From Sinorhizobium garamanticum (lineage in GTDB: Bacteria > Pseudomonadota > Alphaproteobacteria > Rhizobiales > Rhizobiaceae): a stretch of DNA of 64,000 nt. Location: assembly GCF_029892065.1 (NCBI RefSeq), contig NZ_CP120374.1:992001-1056000 (forward strand). Direction: 5' to 3'. Of the stretch, positions 56,130 through 64,000 are shown piece after piece (within the stretch, counting starts at the first letter, position 1; the number at the start of each line of letters is the position of its first letter). The notes under the pieces are model-generated. The model did not search any database, was not told where the DNA came from, and saw nothing but the letters and a program-made list of their open reading frames with translations. The position numbers were made by a program, and so were the translations under genes.

Positions 56130-56130
56130 A

Positions 56131-56150
56131 GGGCGGCGGGGCCGCCGCCC
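56131..56150 (-). terminator. Terminator of the kinase operon
   Basis: Perfect nine-base stem GGGCGGCGG/CCGCCGCCC with a two-base gap. On the minus strand it is followed by TTGTTTC. It is 19 bases beyond the kinase stop. Confidence 0.65.
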
Positions 56151-56168
56151 TGCCATAAAATGATGTGT

Positions 56169-58685
56169 TCAGCCTGATGCGAGCTGCCGAGCCAGACAGT
56201 CTGCCAGGGCTCGCGACAGGAGGGGCTTCTTGAGGACCTCGCCGATGCCGGCTGCCTGAAGTCGATCCGGCCGAAGCGCATGGGCGTAGCCGGTCATCAG
56301 CACGATCGGGACGTCCGAGCGCAGCTCTCGGATCGCGCACGCAAGCTCGGTGCCCGTCATTTCCGGCATGACCTCGTCCACCAGCACCAGGTCGAAACGC
56401 GTCGGCTTGGTGCGGAATGCGGCGAGAGCGGCAAGGCCGCCGTCGAAGCCGATCGGCTCGTAACCGAGGGCAGCGAGCATCTCCTCGCCGAGAAGCACGA
56501 GCGGCTTCTCGTCATCGACGATGAGGACCGTTTCGCCCTGGCCGGTCCGCAACGGCGGCTCAGGGGAGTGATCCGCCTTCGCCGCGGCATCTTCTATCCG
56601 AGGCAGATAGACCTCGAAGGTAGCACCTTTCCCCAGCCGACTCTTCACGTTGAGGGCGCCGCCATGACCGCCGACGATCCCGTGGACGGTGGAAAGCCCC
56701 AGCCCCGTGCCTTGCCCCGCCGGCTTGGTGGTAAAGAAGGGCTCGAAGATGCGCTCCAGGGTCGCCCGGTCGATGCCGCGTCCGGTATCCCTGACGGTGA
56801 TACGCGCATAGCGGCCGGCGGGCAAACTGCCGTGGGAAAGCCTCATGAAGTGCCTGGCATCAACGGTATCGACAACGAGCGTCAGCATGCCCCGCTCCTC
56901 CATGGCCTGCGCGGCATTGCTGCAGAGGTTCATGACCACCTGCTGCAACTCGGTTGCGTCGCCCATCACGGCGACGCCCTCAGCCTCGAGGCGCGTGCGC
57001 ATCGTGAGCGTCGCCGGAAGAGAGGCCCGGACGAGGTCGATCGCCTCGGCTATGACGGGCTCAACAGCGATCGCCCGAAGCCGCCGTTCTCGGCGCCGCC
57101 CGAAGGCAAGCACCTGCTCGACGACGTCCTGTGCCCGCTCGCCGGCCTTCATGATCTGCTCCACATAGCGCCGCGCGCGCGACTCCTTCAGGAGCACCGC
57201 GAGCGCCATCTCGCTATAGCCGCGGATGGCGCCCAGAATGTTGTTGAACTCGTGCGCGATGCCGCCGGCAAGGGTGCCGATCGCCTCAAGCCGCTGCGAC
57301 TGGTAGAGACGGGCCTGAAGCGCCTCGCGCTCGGCCTCTCCCCGCTCACGCGCGATAGCGTTGGCGAAGATCTCCACGGCGGTTCTAAGGAGCGCGATGT
57401 CATCGTCCCGCCAATGCTTCTTCCTGGCCGTGGCTTCGAGGGCAAGCACACCCAGACGTTCGCCGGCCACACGCATCGGGATGGACAGCCATGATCGGAC
57501 ATGCCGCGCCCTGAGCGAAGCCTTTTGCCGGCTGCCCGGCAGGGCCTCGACGTCGGGCACGCAGATGCAGCCCTGACGTTCGTACCCCTCCGGTCTCCAG
57601 CTCAGGACGAGATCGGCCACTTCGGCGGGCGGAGTTCCCGCTGTGCCCGCAGCCTTTCGCCGGTGCCAATAGCTGCCGGAGAGGTCAGGCCCGCCGTCGC
57701 CGGCGACGATGATCTGTGCGCTGTCGAGGCCGGCAAATTCAACCAGCCGGGAAAGCGATTCGCCGATCGCGGCACGGATTTCTTCCCGCGGCAGGTTGAT
57801 GAAGTGCGTTGAGATGGAGGCGATCAGGGCCTCGAAGCCGAGCCGCTGTTTGAGGGTGTGCGCATTGGCCCTCAAGCGGACGAAGAGGTAGGCCACATAA
57901 GCGACCAAGGCGAGCGCGGCGACATAGAGCAGCCTCAGAAAGATGTCGGCACGAGCTGCCGCGCGCTCATAGGCCGCGAAATAGACATTCTGCAGCCCCC
58001 GCGCCCGTTCGCTCGTCGGTGCGGATTGAACGCGCGCAACGAGATCGTCGACCGCCGGAAGGGTAGTGACGATGAGCCGCCCGTGGGAGACCAGTGTCCG
58101 GACGTCCTCGGCAAGCGCCGCATCGACGGGCAGAACGGCGAACCGATCGAGCGAATGCTCGACCTCTGCAGCCGCACCGGATTGCGGTGCGTTCGCGAAG
58201 CGGAGCATCCCCGCCGTCAACGCGCCGATTTCGGTATTCAGCTCCGTTCGCCGTCCGTCGCTGGCGGCCGCCAGCAGACCGCTCAGATGATTGAAGTAGG
58301 CGAGCGAGTTCTGCAACACTGCATTTTGCGACTTGAAGGTCTCGACGAGCGCCTCCTGATCGCGCACTGCGGCCGTGACCTCCAAAAGCCTCCGATCGAT
58401 CTCAGCCTTCGCCTCTCCGCGCGCGACCTCTGCGATGGCAGGCAGCGCGGCTGTCGCCGCCAGGAGGTTTTCCATCGACCGGACGAGCGGGTCATAGCTG
58501 CGCAGGAGCCCGGCTCGCGCCCACAACACGTCGCGCTGGAGTGCCGCGTCGTGCAGAATGACGGCCTGCAGGGCATCCGCGCGCTGGCGGTGCGGCGCCT
58601 CGGGCGTCAGGCCCTGAAACAGGAAATAGGTCAGGGCGATGAAAAGGCCGGCGACAACCAGTGCCAGGGCGCGAATCCGCCTCAT
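56169..58685 (-). CDS. VirA-like hybrid sensor histidine kinase
   Basis: Membrane kinase of 838 residues. Order: transmembrane helix (7-25), a helical periplasmic sensor of about 220 residues, a second transmembrane helix (about 249-270), a GAF domain (280-450), HisKA with H478 (GGIAHEFNNILGAIRGY), HATPase_c (DTGRGID, GTGLGLSTVHGIVGGHGG) and a C-terminal receiver with D770 in LVLVDEVMPEM. The plan equals the VirA-like kinases of Agrobacterium and rhizobia. It overlaps the MauG-type gene by four bases and lies near a divergent OmpR-type regulator that is the likely partner. The signal could be a phenolic, sugar or redox cue; it is not known. Confidence 0.9.
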   Translation of the reverse strand: MRRIRALALVVAGLFIALTYFLFQGLTPEAPHRQRADALQAVILHDAALQRDVLWARAGLLRSYDPLVRSMENLLAATAALPAIAEVARGEAKAEIDRRLLEVTAAVRDQEALVETFKSQNAVLQNSLAYFNHLSGLLAAASDGRRTELNTEIGALTAGMLRFANAPQSGAAAEVEHSLDRFAVLPVDAALAEDVRTLVSHGRLIVTTLPAVDDLVARVQSAPTSERARGLQNVYFAAYERAAARADIFLRLLYVAALALVAYVAYLFVRLRANAHTLKQRLGFEALIASISTHFINLPREEIRAAIGESLSRLVEFAGLDSAQIIVAGDGGPDLSGSYWHRRKAAGTAGTPPAEVADLVLSWRPEGYERQGCICVPDVEALPGSRQKASLRARHVRSWLSIPMRVAGERLGVLALEATARKKHWRDDDIALLRTAVEIFANAIARERGEAEREALQARLYQSQRLEAIGTLAGGIAHEFNNILGAIRGYSEMALAVLLKESRARRYVEQIMKAGERAQDVVEQVLAFGRRRERRLRAIAVEPVIAEAIDLVRASLPATLTMRTRLEAEGVAVMGDATELQQVVMNLCSNAAQAMEERGMLTLVVDTVDARHFMRLSHGSLPAGRYARITVRDTGRGIDRATLERIFEPFFTTKPAGQGTGLGLSTVHGIVGGHGGALNVKSRLGKGATFEVYLPRIEDAAAKADHSPEPPLRTGQGETVLIVDDEKPLVLLGEEMLAALGYEPIGFDGGLAALAAFRTKPTRFDLVLVDEVMPEMTGTELACAIRELRSDVPIVLMTGYAHALRPDRLQAAGIGEVLKKPLLSRALADCLARQLASG

Positions 58686-59695
58686 TGCGGCGCCCGCTCG
58701 GCCTTACCGGCCAGCGGACGGTCTTCATGTTCGCCCGTCAGCGTGCCGAGGAACTTGACGATCAAGTCGACATCGCGCGCGGCAATCTCGCGGCTAAGCT
58801 GGCTGCGCCCCATGATCTCGACCGCTTCTGCCAGCGACGCCGTGCGCCCGTCATGGAAATAGGGCGCGGTGACAGCGACGTTACGCAGGCTCGGAACGCG
58901 AAACACGTGGCGGTCGCTCTCGACACCGGTCACCGTGAAGCGGCCGAGATCGCCGTCCGATGGGGGCGTGTCGTCAAACGGGTTTGCGAAGACACCGAAC
59001 TTCTGGAACAGGTTGCCGCCCACGTTGACGCCCTGATGGCAGGCGGTGCAGCCGAAATCCTTGAATAGCCGGTAGCCCTCTTCCTCCTCAGAGGAGATCG
59101 CACCGGCCTCGCCACGAAGATAGCGGTCGAAGCGCGCATCGGGGGTGACGAGCGAGCGCTGGTAGACGGCGAGCGCGTCAAGCACGTTTTCCCTGTCCGG
59201 CTGGGCGCGATAGGCCTCCGCGAAGGCCTTCAAGTAGTCAGCGTCGGTGCCGAGTTTCGACAGGAGCTCCTCCCAGTTCGTGCCCATGAGTTGCGCATCG
59301 AGTAGCACCGCCGCGTTCTGCTCCTCGAGCGTGCGGAAATTGCCGCGCCAGTTGAGCCGGAAGTTGAGCGCGACGTTGAAGACGGTGGGGGCGTTGAAAT
59401 CGAGCAAAGCGCCGTTGGCGGCGACGGAGCGGGTGCGGCCGTCGTCGCCGCCCTCTGCGAGGGTATGGCACGAGGCACAGGCGACGACATCGCCGTGCGA
59501 CAGCCGAGGGTCGTGGAACAGCCGCTCACCAAGCGCTGCTTTTGGCGAGTCGATGGGCCGCCCTGCCGGAATCGGAGCGATCGGCTCCTCTTCGGGAGCG
59601 GCGAACGCGCCGGCCAGCACGATCGCGGAGGATAGCAATATTGCCAGGCAACGCGGGAGCCTGGCACGGAGGATGTGAATCTGCGCTCGGCGCAT
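58682..59695 (-). CDS. MauG/cytochrome c peroxidase family dihaem protein
   Basis: Periplasmic dihaem protein of 337 residues. A signal peptide ends near AGAFAA. Haem sites are CASCH and CTACH; VPSLRNVAVTAPYFHDG is the conserved distal segment. Members reduce hydrogen peroxide or oxidise protein residues. Its stop overlaps the kinase start, an unusual pairing that suggests the enzyme takes part in sensing or is controlled by the same cue. Confidence 0.9.
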   Translation of the reverse strand: MRRAQIHILRARLPRCLAILLSSAIVLAGAFAAPEEEPIAPIPAGRPIDSPKAALGERLFHDPRLSHGDVVACASCHTLAEGGDDGRTRSVAANGALLDFNAPTVFNVALNFRLNWRGNFRTLEEQNAAVLLDAQLMGTNWEELLSKLGTDADYLKAFAEAYRAQPDRENVLDALAVYQRSLVTPDARFDRYLRGEAGAISSEEEEGYRLFKDFGCTACHQGVNVGGNLFQKFGVFANPFDDTPPSDGDLGRFTVTGVESDRHVFRVPSLRNVAVTAPYFHDGRTASLAEAVEIMGRSQLSREIAARDVDLIVKFLGTLTGEHEDRPLAGKAERAPQ

Positions 59696-59811
59696 CGGAT
59701 CAGCCTCGGTGCTTCGGCCTCCGAGCCGCGGTTCAACAAACCGCCCAAATTTGGCGCTTTGATGAACAATGGGGTGGACGAGGGCAGGCAGACCGCTTGC
59801 AGGTGGTCCAA

Positions 59812-60585
59812 ATGCAGGCCGACGAAAACACCCACGATCCGGAAGCGCAAAAGCACGGGACGCCCGACGCTGCGGCGATGAGGCATATCCTCGTGGTTGA
59901 CGATGATCCGGCCATGCGCGCCATGATCGCCGACTACCTCAGAAGCCAGAACTTCAGGGTCAGCGCGGTGGCCGACGGCGCGGGCATGTCACGTGTGCTT
60001 CGCGGGGGCGCTGTTGACCTGATCATCCTCGACATGAAGCTTGCCCATGAGGACGGGCTCGAACTCATGCGCCGGCTCGGCAGTCCGCCAGAGGCGCCGA
60101 TCATCATCGTCACCGGTCACCGGCGAGACGAGGCGGACCGGGTCGTCGGCCTGGAACTCGGCGCCGACGACTATGTGACAAAGCCCTTCAGCCTGCGCGA
60201 GCTTCTGGCGCGCATCCGCGCCATCTTGCGTCGGTCGGAAGCGGAGGGCCGCCCGCGCGGCAAGGTCCGGAACTACCGTTTCTCGGGTTGGCAACTCGAC
60301 ATGCGCACCCGCAGGCTCACGTCGCCCACCGGCGAGACCCTGCCGCTGACAGCGGGGGAGTTCAACCTGTTGGTCGCCTTCCTGCGCTCCCCGCAGCAGG
60401 TCCTAAGCCGCGAGCAACTCCTCGCCGCAAGTCGCCTACACGGCGAGGAGGTCTTCGACCGCAGCATCGACGTGCAGATTCTGCGCTTGCGACGCAAACT
60501 GGAGGCCAACCCGAGCGAGCCCAAGCTGATCGTGACGGAGCGGGGCACCGGCTACATGTTGGCAACGCCGGTAGACACGTTCTGA
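59812..60585 (+). CDS. OmpR/VirG-family response regulator
   Basis: Regulator of 257 residues. The receiver has the acidic pair DDD at 30-32, the phospho-site D74 (LIILDMKLAHEDG) and K at about 126 (YVTKPFSL). The DNA-binding wing-helix domain ends in VRGTGY-like ERGTGYMLA. Start 59812 has AGGTGG before it; ATG 59878 at MRHILVVDDD is the alternative. It is divergent from the MauG-kinase operon and probably its output partner. A RIME-type repeat lies 20 bases after the stop. Confidence 0.9.
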   Translation: MQADENTHDPEAQKHGTPDAAAMRHILVVDDDPAMRAMIADYLRSQNFRVSAVADGAGMSRVLRGGAVDLIILDMKLAHEDGLELMRRLGSPPEAPIIIVTGHRRDEADRVVGLELGADDYVTKPFSLRELLARIRAILRRSEAEGRPRGKVRNYRFSGWQLDMRTRRLTSPTGETLPLTAGEFNLLVAFLRSPQQVLSREQLLAASRLHGEEVFDRSIDVQILRLRRKLEANPSEPKLIVTERGTGYMLATPVDTF

Positions 60586-60604
60586 GAAGCAGAAACTCAA
60601 AGTT

Positions 60605-60648
60605 CTACAGCGACCTTTATGCGTCTGGTCAGACGCGCGGCGCTGTAG
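60605..60648. repeat. RIME-type palindromic repeat, copy 2
   Basis: Palindrome with ends CTACAGCG/CGCTGTAG, 39 of 44 identical to the reverse complement of 23649-23692. It follows the response-regulator gene. The remaining gap to 60962 shows no gene. Confidence 0.75.
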
Positions 60649-60962
60649 ATCGCGGGCTTGGATAAGCGGTCGAGTTCCTCTGTGGAAGCGATAAATCGCC
60701 CCCCTTTGGCAACAGCCGCAGGTGCTCTAGGGCGGATTCTCGTCACCATGGCCGCTCAGGCTGCGTGCCCTGCGGGCTTACCGAAAGGGGCGCGGCCCTC
60801 TGGACTCCCGCCCTCTGTTTCTTGCCATTAATGGCTGAGACACATTAAAGTCTGAGACGCAAAGCGGCCGCTTTGCAGTGCAAGCACACATTGCAACGTG
60901 CAGCAGTGAGCATGTTTCGGTTGCCTCTCCGTCAGGCAGGCCCACACACTTCAGGAGAACCC

Positions 60963-61337
60963 ATGTTTGACCACGTCAAATTCGGAGTCAGCGACTATGC
61001 AGCGAGCAAAGCGTTCTTCCTCAAGGCACTCGAACCGCTCGGCGTAGCTGTTGTCTCGGAGGGGCCGCCGACGTACGGTGTCGAGCTTAGCTCAAAGGGT
61101 AAGGCTTCATTGTGCCTGTACCAAACCGAGGAGAAGCCGGCCCATCTTCACTTGGCGTTCACGGCCGAAAATCGCCAGCAAGTCGAAGCGTTCTATCGTG
61201 CAGCTCTGGCGGCGGGTGGCAAAGACAATGGTGCGCCTGGTCTGCGCCCGCACTACCACGCGAACTACTATGCCGCTTTCGTCATTGGTCCGGACGGGCA
61301 CAACATCGAAGCGGTTTGTAACGAACCTAAAGCCTAA
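60963..61337 (+). CDS. VOC (glyoxalase-like) family protein
   Basis: A 124-residue VOC protein. Metal-ligand candidates are H4 in MFDHVKFGVSD, a His in PAHLHLAF, and E in GHNIEAVCNEP. ATG 60963 has AGGAGAACCC upstream. The close relatives are uncharacterised, often called glyoxalase or bleomycin-resistance-like. Its stop overlaps a GCCTAAC sequence that opens an attC-like hairpin. Confidence 0.85.
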   Translation: MFDHVKFGVSDYAASKAFFLKALEPLGVAVVSEGPPTYGVELSSKGKASLCLYQTEEKPAHLHLAFTAENRQQVEAFYRAALAAGGKDNGAPGLRPHYHANYYAAFVIGPDGHNIEAVCNEPKA

Positions 61338-61380
61338 CCCTTCCCTTGAGGCCCACAAGCGGGGCTTCGCCCACTTGCGG
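61332..61380. other. attC-like hairpin after the VOC gene
   Basis: GCCTAAC (61332-61338) overlaps the VOC stop and is followed by arms CCACAAGCGGG (61353-61363) and CCCACTTGCGG (61370-61380), which pair at 9 of 11. Integron attC sites start with such an RYYYAAC box, but the matching GTTRRRY box at the far end is not found. The rest of the gap to 61756 shows no certain gene. Confidence 0.25.
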
Positions 61381-61713
61381 CCGCCCCTCATGCCAAACCT
61401 AGAACGTCTGCTACCGGCCCCAAAAGCCGACACACCGGATCAACGCCTTGACTGGGTTCAACCCCAATTGCTCGGTCAAATCGAGTCTCGAATGAGCTCC
61501 CCAAGTCAAAGCTCTTTGGGACCCGAACCGCAGACCTCGGAAATTGCAGCGTCGCTGCGTCTACCCGTCGCCGAGGTCTTCATGGCGCATTTGCGCGAAT
61601 GCGAGTGATGCCCTACCCTTCACACGTCAATGTTGCACTTCGATTAGGTTCCCCATTGCCTTGGACAGATCATTGATTGACATCGTTCGAACGAAGCGTA
61701 TTGTAACGCAAAT

Positions 61714-61724
61714 TGGTATGACCA
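61714..61724. promoter_or_regulatory. Candidate GntR operator before the second TRAP operon
   Basis: Palindrome TGGT-ATG-ACCA, 33 bases before the GntR start. ExuR/UxuR-type FadR regulators recognise TTGGTATnACCAA-like sites. Confidence 0.5.
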
Positions 61725-61756
61725 CTTGGCCACTAGGCCGATACTGCGAGGATATG

Positions 61757-62500
61757 ATGTTCTCTGCCGTGGAATCGCGCCGCCTGTATCGGCAGGTGGC
61801 GGACCAGATGCGAAGCCTGATCGAGCGGGGTGAACTGGCGCCCGGTTCGCGGCTTCCGGCAGAGCGGGAGCTGGCGCAGAAACTGGGCGTCTCCCGCCCG
61901 ACCATCCGGGAAGCATTGATCGTTCTGGAGGTCGAAGGCTTCATCGACATCCGCATGGGTTCGGGTATCTATGTCACGGCGCGCAGGGTGCCGGCGCTGG
62001 ATGTGCCGCCGGAGGATTTCGAAGGTCCGTTCGAATTGCTGAGAGCGCGGGCGGTGGTCGAATGCGCGATCGCCGAAGAGGCGGCCCGGCTGGCGCGTCC
62101 CGAACATATCGCCATTCTCGACGACAATATTACGCGCATGGCCGCAGCACTCGAGGATCGCCGTCAGGCGCTCGCGCTCGACCGCGAGTTCCACGTCCTC
62201 GTATCGGGCATCATCGCCAATCAGACGTTGAACCGTTTTGTCGGCAGCATCCACGACATGCGCATGACACCTTATTTCGAGAAGCTCGCCAGCTATTTCG
62301 AAAACACCGACACGTGGCGGGCCGCGATGGAGGAGCATCGCGTGATCCGCGACGCGATCGCCGCCGGCGATCCGGCCGCCGCGCGTGCCGCGATGCGCGC
62401 GCATCTCGATCAGTCTCAGATTCGCCTGTCGGCGAGCTTCGGGGAGGAGCCGTCCGACAGCACGATACCCGCCGCCTGGAGGCGCGCCGGGGGCAATTAG
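61757..62500 (+). CDS. GntR-family regulator, FadR/FCD subfamily (UxuR-like)
   Basis: Repressor of 247 residues. The winged helix has PAERELAQKLGVSRPTIREA; the FCD domain contains DREFHVLVSGIIANQTLN and EEHRVIRDAI. I use ATG 61757 with GAGG five bases away; ATG 61754 and a long upstream frame are possible but less well placed. It precedes the TRAP binding-protein gene by 40 bases and should control it. Confidence 0.92.
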   Translation: MFSAVESRRLYRQVADQMRSLIERGELAPGSRLPAERELAQKLGVSRPTIREALIVLEVEGFIDIRMGSGIYVTARRVPALDVPPEDFEGPFELLRARAVVECAIAEEAARLARPEHIAILDDNITRMAAALEDRRQALALDREFHVLVSGIIANQTLNRFVGSIHDMRMTPYFEKLASYFENTDTWRAAMEEHRVIRDAIAAGDPAAARAAMRAHLDQSQIRLSASFGEEPSDSTIPAAWRRAGGN

Positions 62501-62540
62501 CGCTTTTGTTCAATCACTTCACCTTGGGAGGAGGAAGAGG

Positions 62541-63515
62541 ATGAAATTCAAACTGTTGACGCTGCTGGGTGCAACCGCGGCGATTCTGGCTTCGGCGCTG
62601 ACCGCCGAGGCCCAGACCGCGCTCAAATGGGCGCATGTCTACGAGACGTCGGAGCCGTTCCATACGGAATCCGTCTGGGCGGCGGAAGAGATCGGCAAGC
62701 GCACCGAGGGGCGTTACAAAATCGACGTCTTCCCGGCCTCACAGCTCGGCAAGGAGGCCGATATCAACCAGGGCCTGAAGCTCGGCACGGTCGACATCAT
62801 CATTTCCGGATCGAGCTTCGCCGCGCGGGAATATGCGCCGATCGGCGTCACCTATTTTCCCTACACCTTCCGTGATCCGGCCCATCTGATCGCCTATACG
62901 AAGAGCGATGTCTTCAAGCGGCTCGCTACGGGCTACGAGGAGGCATCGGGCAACCACATCACTGCCGTCACCTATTACGGCACGCGCCAGACCACAGCGA
63001 ACCGGCCGATTGCCAAATGCGCCGACATGCAGGGGCTGAAGATGCGCGTGCCGGACGTTCCGGCCTATCTCGCCATGCCGCGGGCCTGCGGCGCCAATAC
63101 GACACCGATCGCCTTTGCGGAAGTCTATCTCGCGCTTCAGAACGGCACGGTCGAGGCGCAGGAAAATCCGCTGACGACGATCGAGGCGAAGAAGTTCTAC
63201 GAGGTGCAGAAGCACATCGTGCTGACCGGACATATCGTCGATCATCTGAACACGGTCGTGTCGAAGAACCTGTGGTCGCAGCTCTCCGACGCCGACAAGC
63301 AGATCTTCACCGAGGTGATGCAGGAGGCGGCCGAGCGTGCCACCAAGATCATCGAAGAGCGTGAGAAGAAGCTCGTCGAGACCTTCAAGGAACGCGGCAT
63401 CGAAGTAACCGAAGTCGACAAGGCCGATTTCGAGTCGACCGTGATGGACAAGGTGGCGTTCGAGGACTTCGGCTACAACAAGGAAGACTGGGAGGCTATC
63501 CGCGCCGTCAAGTGA
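62541..63515 (+). CDS. TRAP transporter solute-binding protein (DctP, SiaP-like)
   Basis: Periplasmic protein of 324 residues with a signal peptide ending in TAEAQ. The carboxylate-binding Arg is expected in LKMRVPDVPAYL and the pocket strand in FAEVYLALQNGTVEAQENPL. The sequence is nearer to SiaP-type proteins than to the first DctP in this window, so a different acid sugar is likely. ATG 62541 has GGGAGGAGGAAGAGG upstream. Confidence 0.92.
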   Translation: MKFKLLTLLGATAAILASALTAEAQTALKWAHVYETSEPFHTESVWAAEEIGKRTEGRYKIDVFPASQLGKEADINQGLKLGTVDIIISGSSFAAREYAPIGVTYFPYTFRDPAHLIAYTKSDVFKRLATGYEEASGNHITAVTYYGTRQTTANRPIAKCADMQGLKMRVPDVPAYLAMPRACGANTTPIAFAEVYLALQNGTVEAQENPLTTIEAKKFYEVQKHIVLTGHIVDHLNTVVSKNLWSQLSDADKQIFTEVMQEAAERATKIIEEREKKLVETFKERGIEVTEVDKADFESTVMDKVAFEDFGYNKEDWEAIRAVK

Positions 63516-63524
63516 GAGCCCTTG

Positions 63525-63549
63525 CCGGCGGCCGCCAGGGTCGCCGGCA
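63525..63549 (+). terminator. Hairpin between dctP and dctQ
   Basis: Arms GCCGGCG/CGCCGGC with an 11-base loop, nine bases after the dctP stop. No T-run follows. Confidence 0.5.
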
Positions 63550-63567
63550 TCCTGCCCCAACCGCCGG

Positions 63568-64000
63568 ATGATCGCCATGTCCCAAGAAGTCCATTTGCCG
63601 TCAACGCCGGAGGAGCTTGCGCATTCCTTCGAGGATGCCGCAGTACCGGCCACGGATGTTTCCAACTATGCCGTCGAGGATTGGGTCACGCTCATCTTCT
63701 TTTGGCTGATGACCGGATGTGTGTTCCTGCAGTTCTTCACACGCTACGTGCTCAACAACTCCTACGCCTGGACGGAGGAGATCGCCACCAATTGCCTGAT
63801 CGGAGTCGTGTTCCTGGGCTCCGTCATGTGCGTGCGCCTGTCGCGGCACATCCAGGTCGACGTTCTTTACCACTATTTCCCCCGGTCCGTGGCCCGCGGC
63901 ATGGCGATTTTCGTCGATGTCGTCCGGATCAGCTTCTTCGCCTATGCCTGCTGGCTGATGTGGCGTTATGTGGCGGTCGTCGCCAACGAGCGCATGGTGA
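63568..64000 (+). CDS. TRAP transporter small permease (DctQ), 3' end cut by the window
   Basis: The frame from ATG 63568 (or ATG 63577) is open to the last base. A 40-residue cytoplasmic N-terminus precedes membrane helices: VTLIFFWLMTGCVFLQFFTR, then YVLNNSYAWTEEIATN, the family's first loop, and LGSVMCVRLSRHIQVDVLY. It continues the operon of the SiaP-like binding protein; the large permease should follow outside the window. Confidence 0.85.
   Translation, partial: MIAMSQEVHLPSTPEELAHSFEDAAVPATDVSNYAVEDWVTLIFFWLMTGCVFLQFFTRYVLNNSYAWTEEIATNCLIGVVFLGSVMCVRLSRHIQVDVLYHYFPRSVARGMAIFVDVVRISFFAYACWLMWRYVAVVANERMV

Noticed and set aside
57858..58862. Open frame of 334 codons opposite the kinase sensor domain
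   Set aside because: It has no family likeness, and its C-terminal part crosses the kinase-MauG junction.
61051..61608. Open frame of 185 codons running through and past the second VOC gene
   Set aside because: Its first half is an off-frame shadow of the VOC gene, and its later part, although continuous, has no recognisable domain or start site.

Overview
The window looks like accessory DNA of an alphaproteobacterial rhizobium, most likely Sinorhizobium/Ensifer or a close relative on a megaplasmid or chromid. Four things point there: high GC with rhizobial codon use, a full stachydrine (proline betaine) catabolic locus with Stc2-, StcD- and EtfAB-type proteins, two copies of a 44-bp palindromic repeat of the RIME type, and a density of ABC/TRAP uptake operons with dedicated regulators. 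No tRNA or rRNA gene, CRISPR array or insertion sequence was seen.

Layout. 1-3000 is a decayed edge: a 5'-truncated alpha/beta hydrolase, an orphan hypothetical gene, a tRNA-like 3' fragment, a frameshifted Lrp/AsnC remnant and an anion permease cut off in mid-gene. 2977-10783 is a beta-galactoside module: GH42 beta-galactosidase, a family-1 sugar ABC transporter and a divergent ROK regulator with a candidate operator. 11401-17388 holds a periplasmic molybdenum hydroxylase (2Fe-2S subunit, large subunit, cytochrome c), an MFS efflux pump with a cyclophilin-like protein, and a LysR regulator; the same 28-bp candidate operator stands before both operons. 17570-22128 is mixed: VOC protein, Vgb-like beta-propeller with cytochrome c, NAD(P)-binding protein, zinc-ribbon protein, Gfo/Idh oxidoreductase. 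22653-28386 is a pectin/uronate operon: TRAP transporter, GntR, KduI, KduD, KdgF.

28427-44048 is the betaine region: LysR, Stc2 Rieske demethylase and its reductase, an Ldh-family reductase, a second old-yellow-enzyme-type demethylase, a ProVWX-type importer, a ProC-like reductase, a TetR regulator with paired operators, StcD, a DMSP-lyase-like cupin and EtfBA. The expected flow is import of betaine, oxygenative removal of the first methyl group by Stc2, flavin-dependent removal of the second by StcD with electrons passing to ETF, then proline; the ProC and Ldh reductases could return cyclic imines to the amino acid. 44419-46215 is an orphan B12-binding radical SAM protein.

46288-54680 is an aldarate operon on the minus strand: GntR, KdgD, an oligopeptide-type ABC transporter and a 2-oxoglutarate semialdehyde dehydrogenase, with near-identical palindromic operators before gntR and before kdgD. 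54958-60585 carries a DUF1127 protein, a cytochrome c, a VirA-like hybrid kinase, a MauG-type peroxidase and a divergent OmpR-type regulator. 60963-64000 holds a VOC protein and the start of a second, SiaP-like TRAP operon with its own GntR regulator. A window-wide pattern is that all five solute-binding-protein genes are followed, before the next gene of their operon, by a hairpin.
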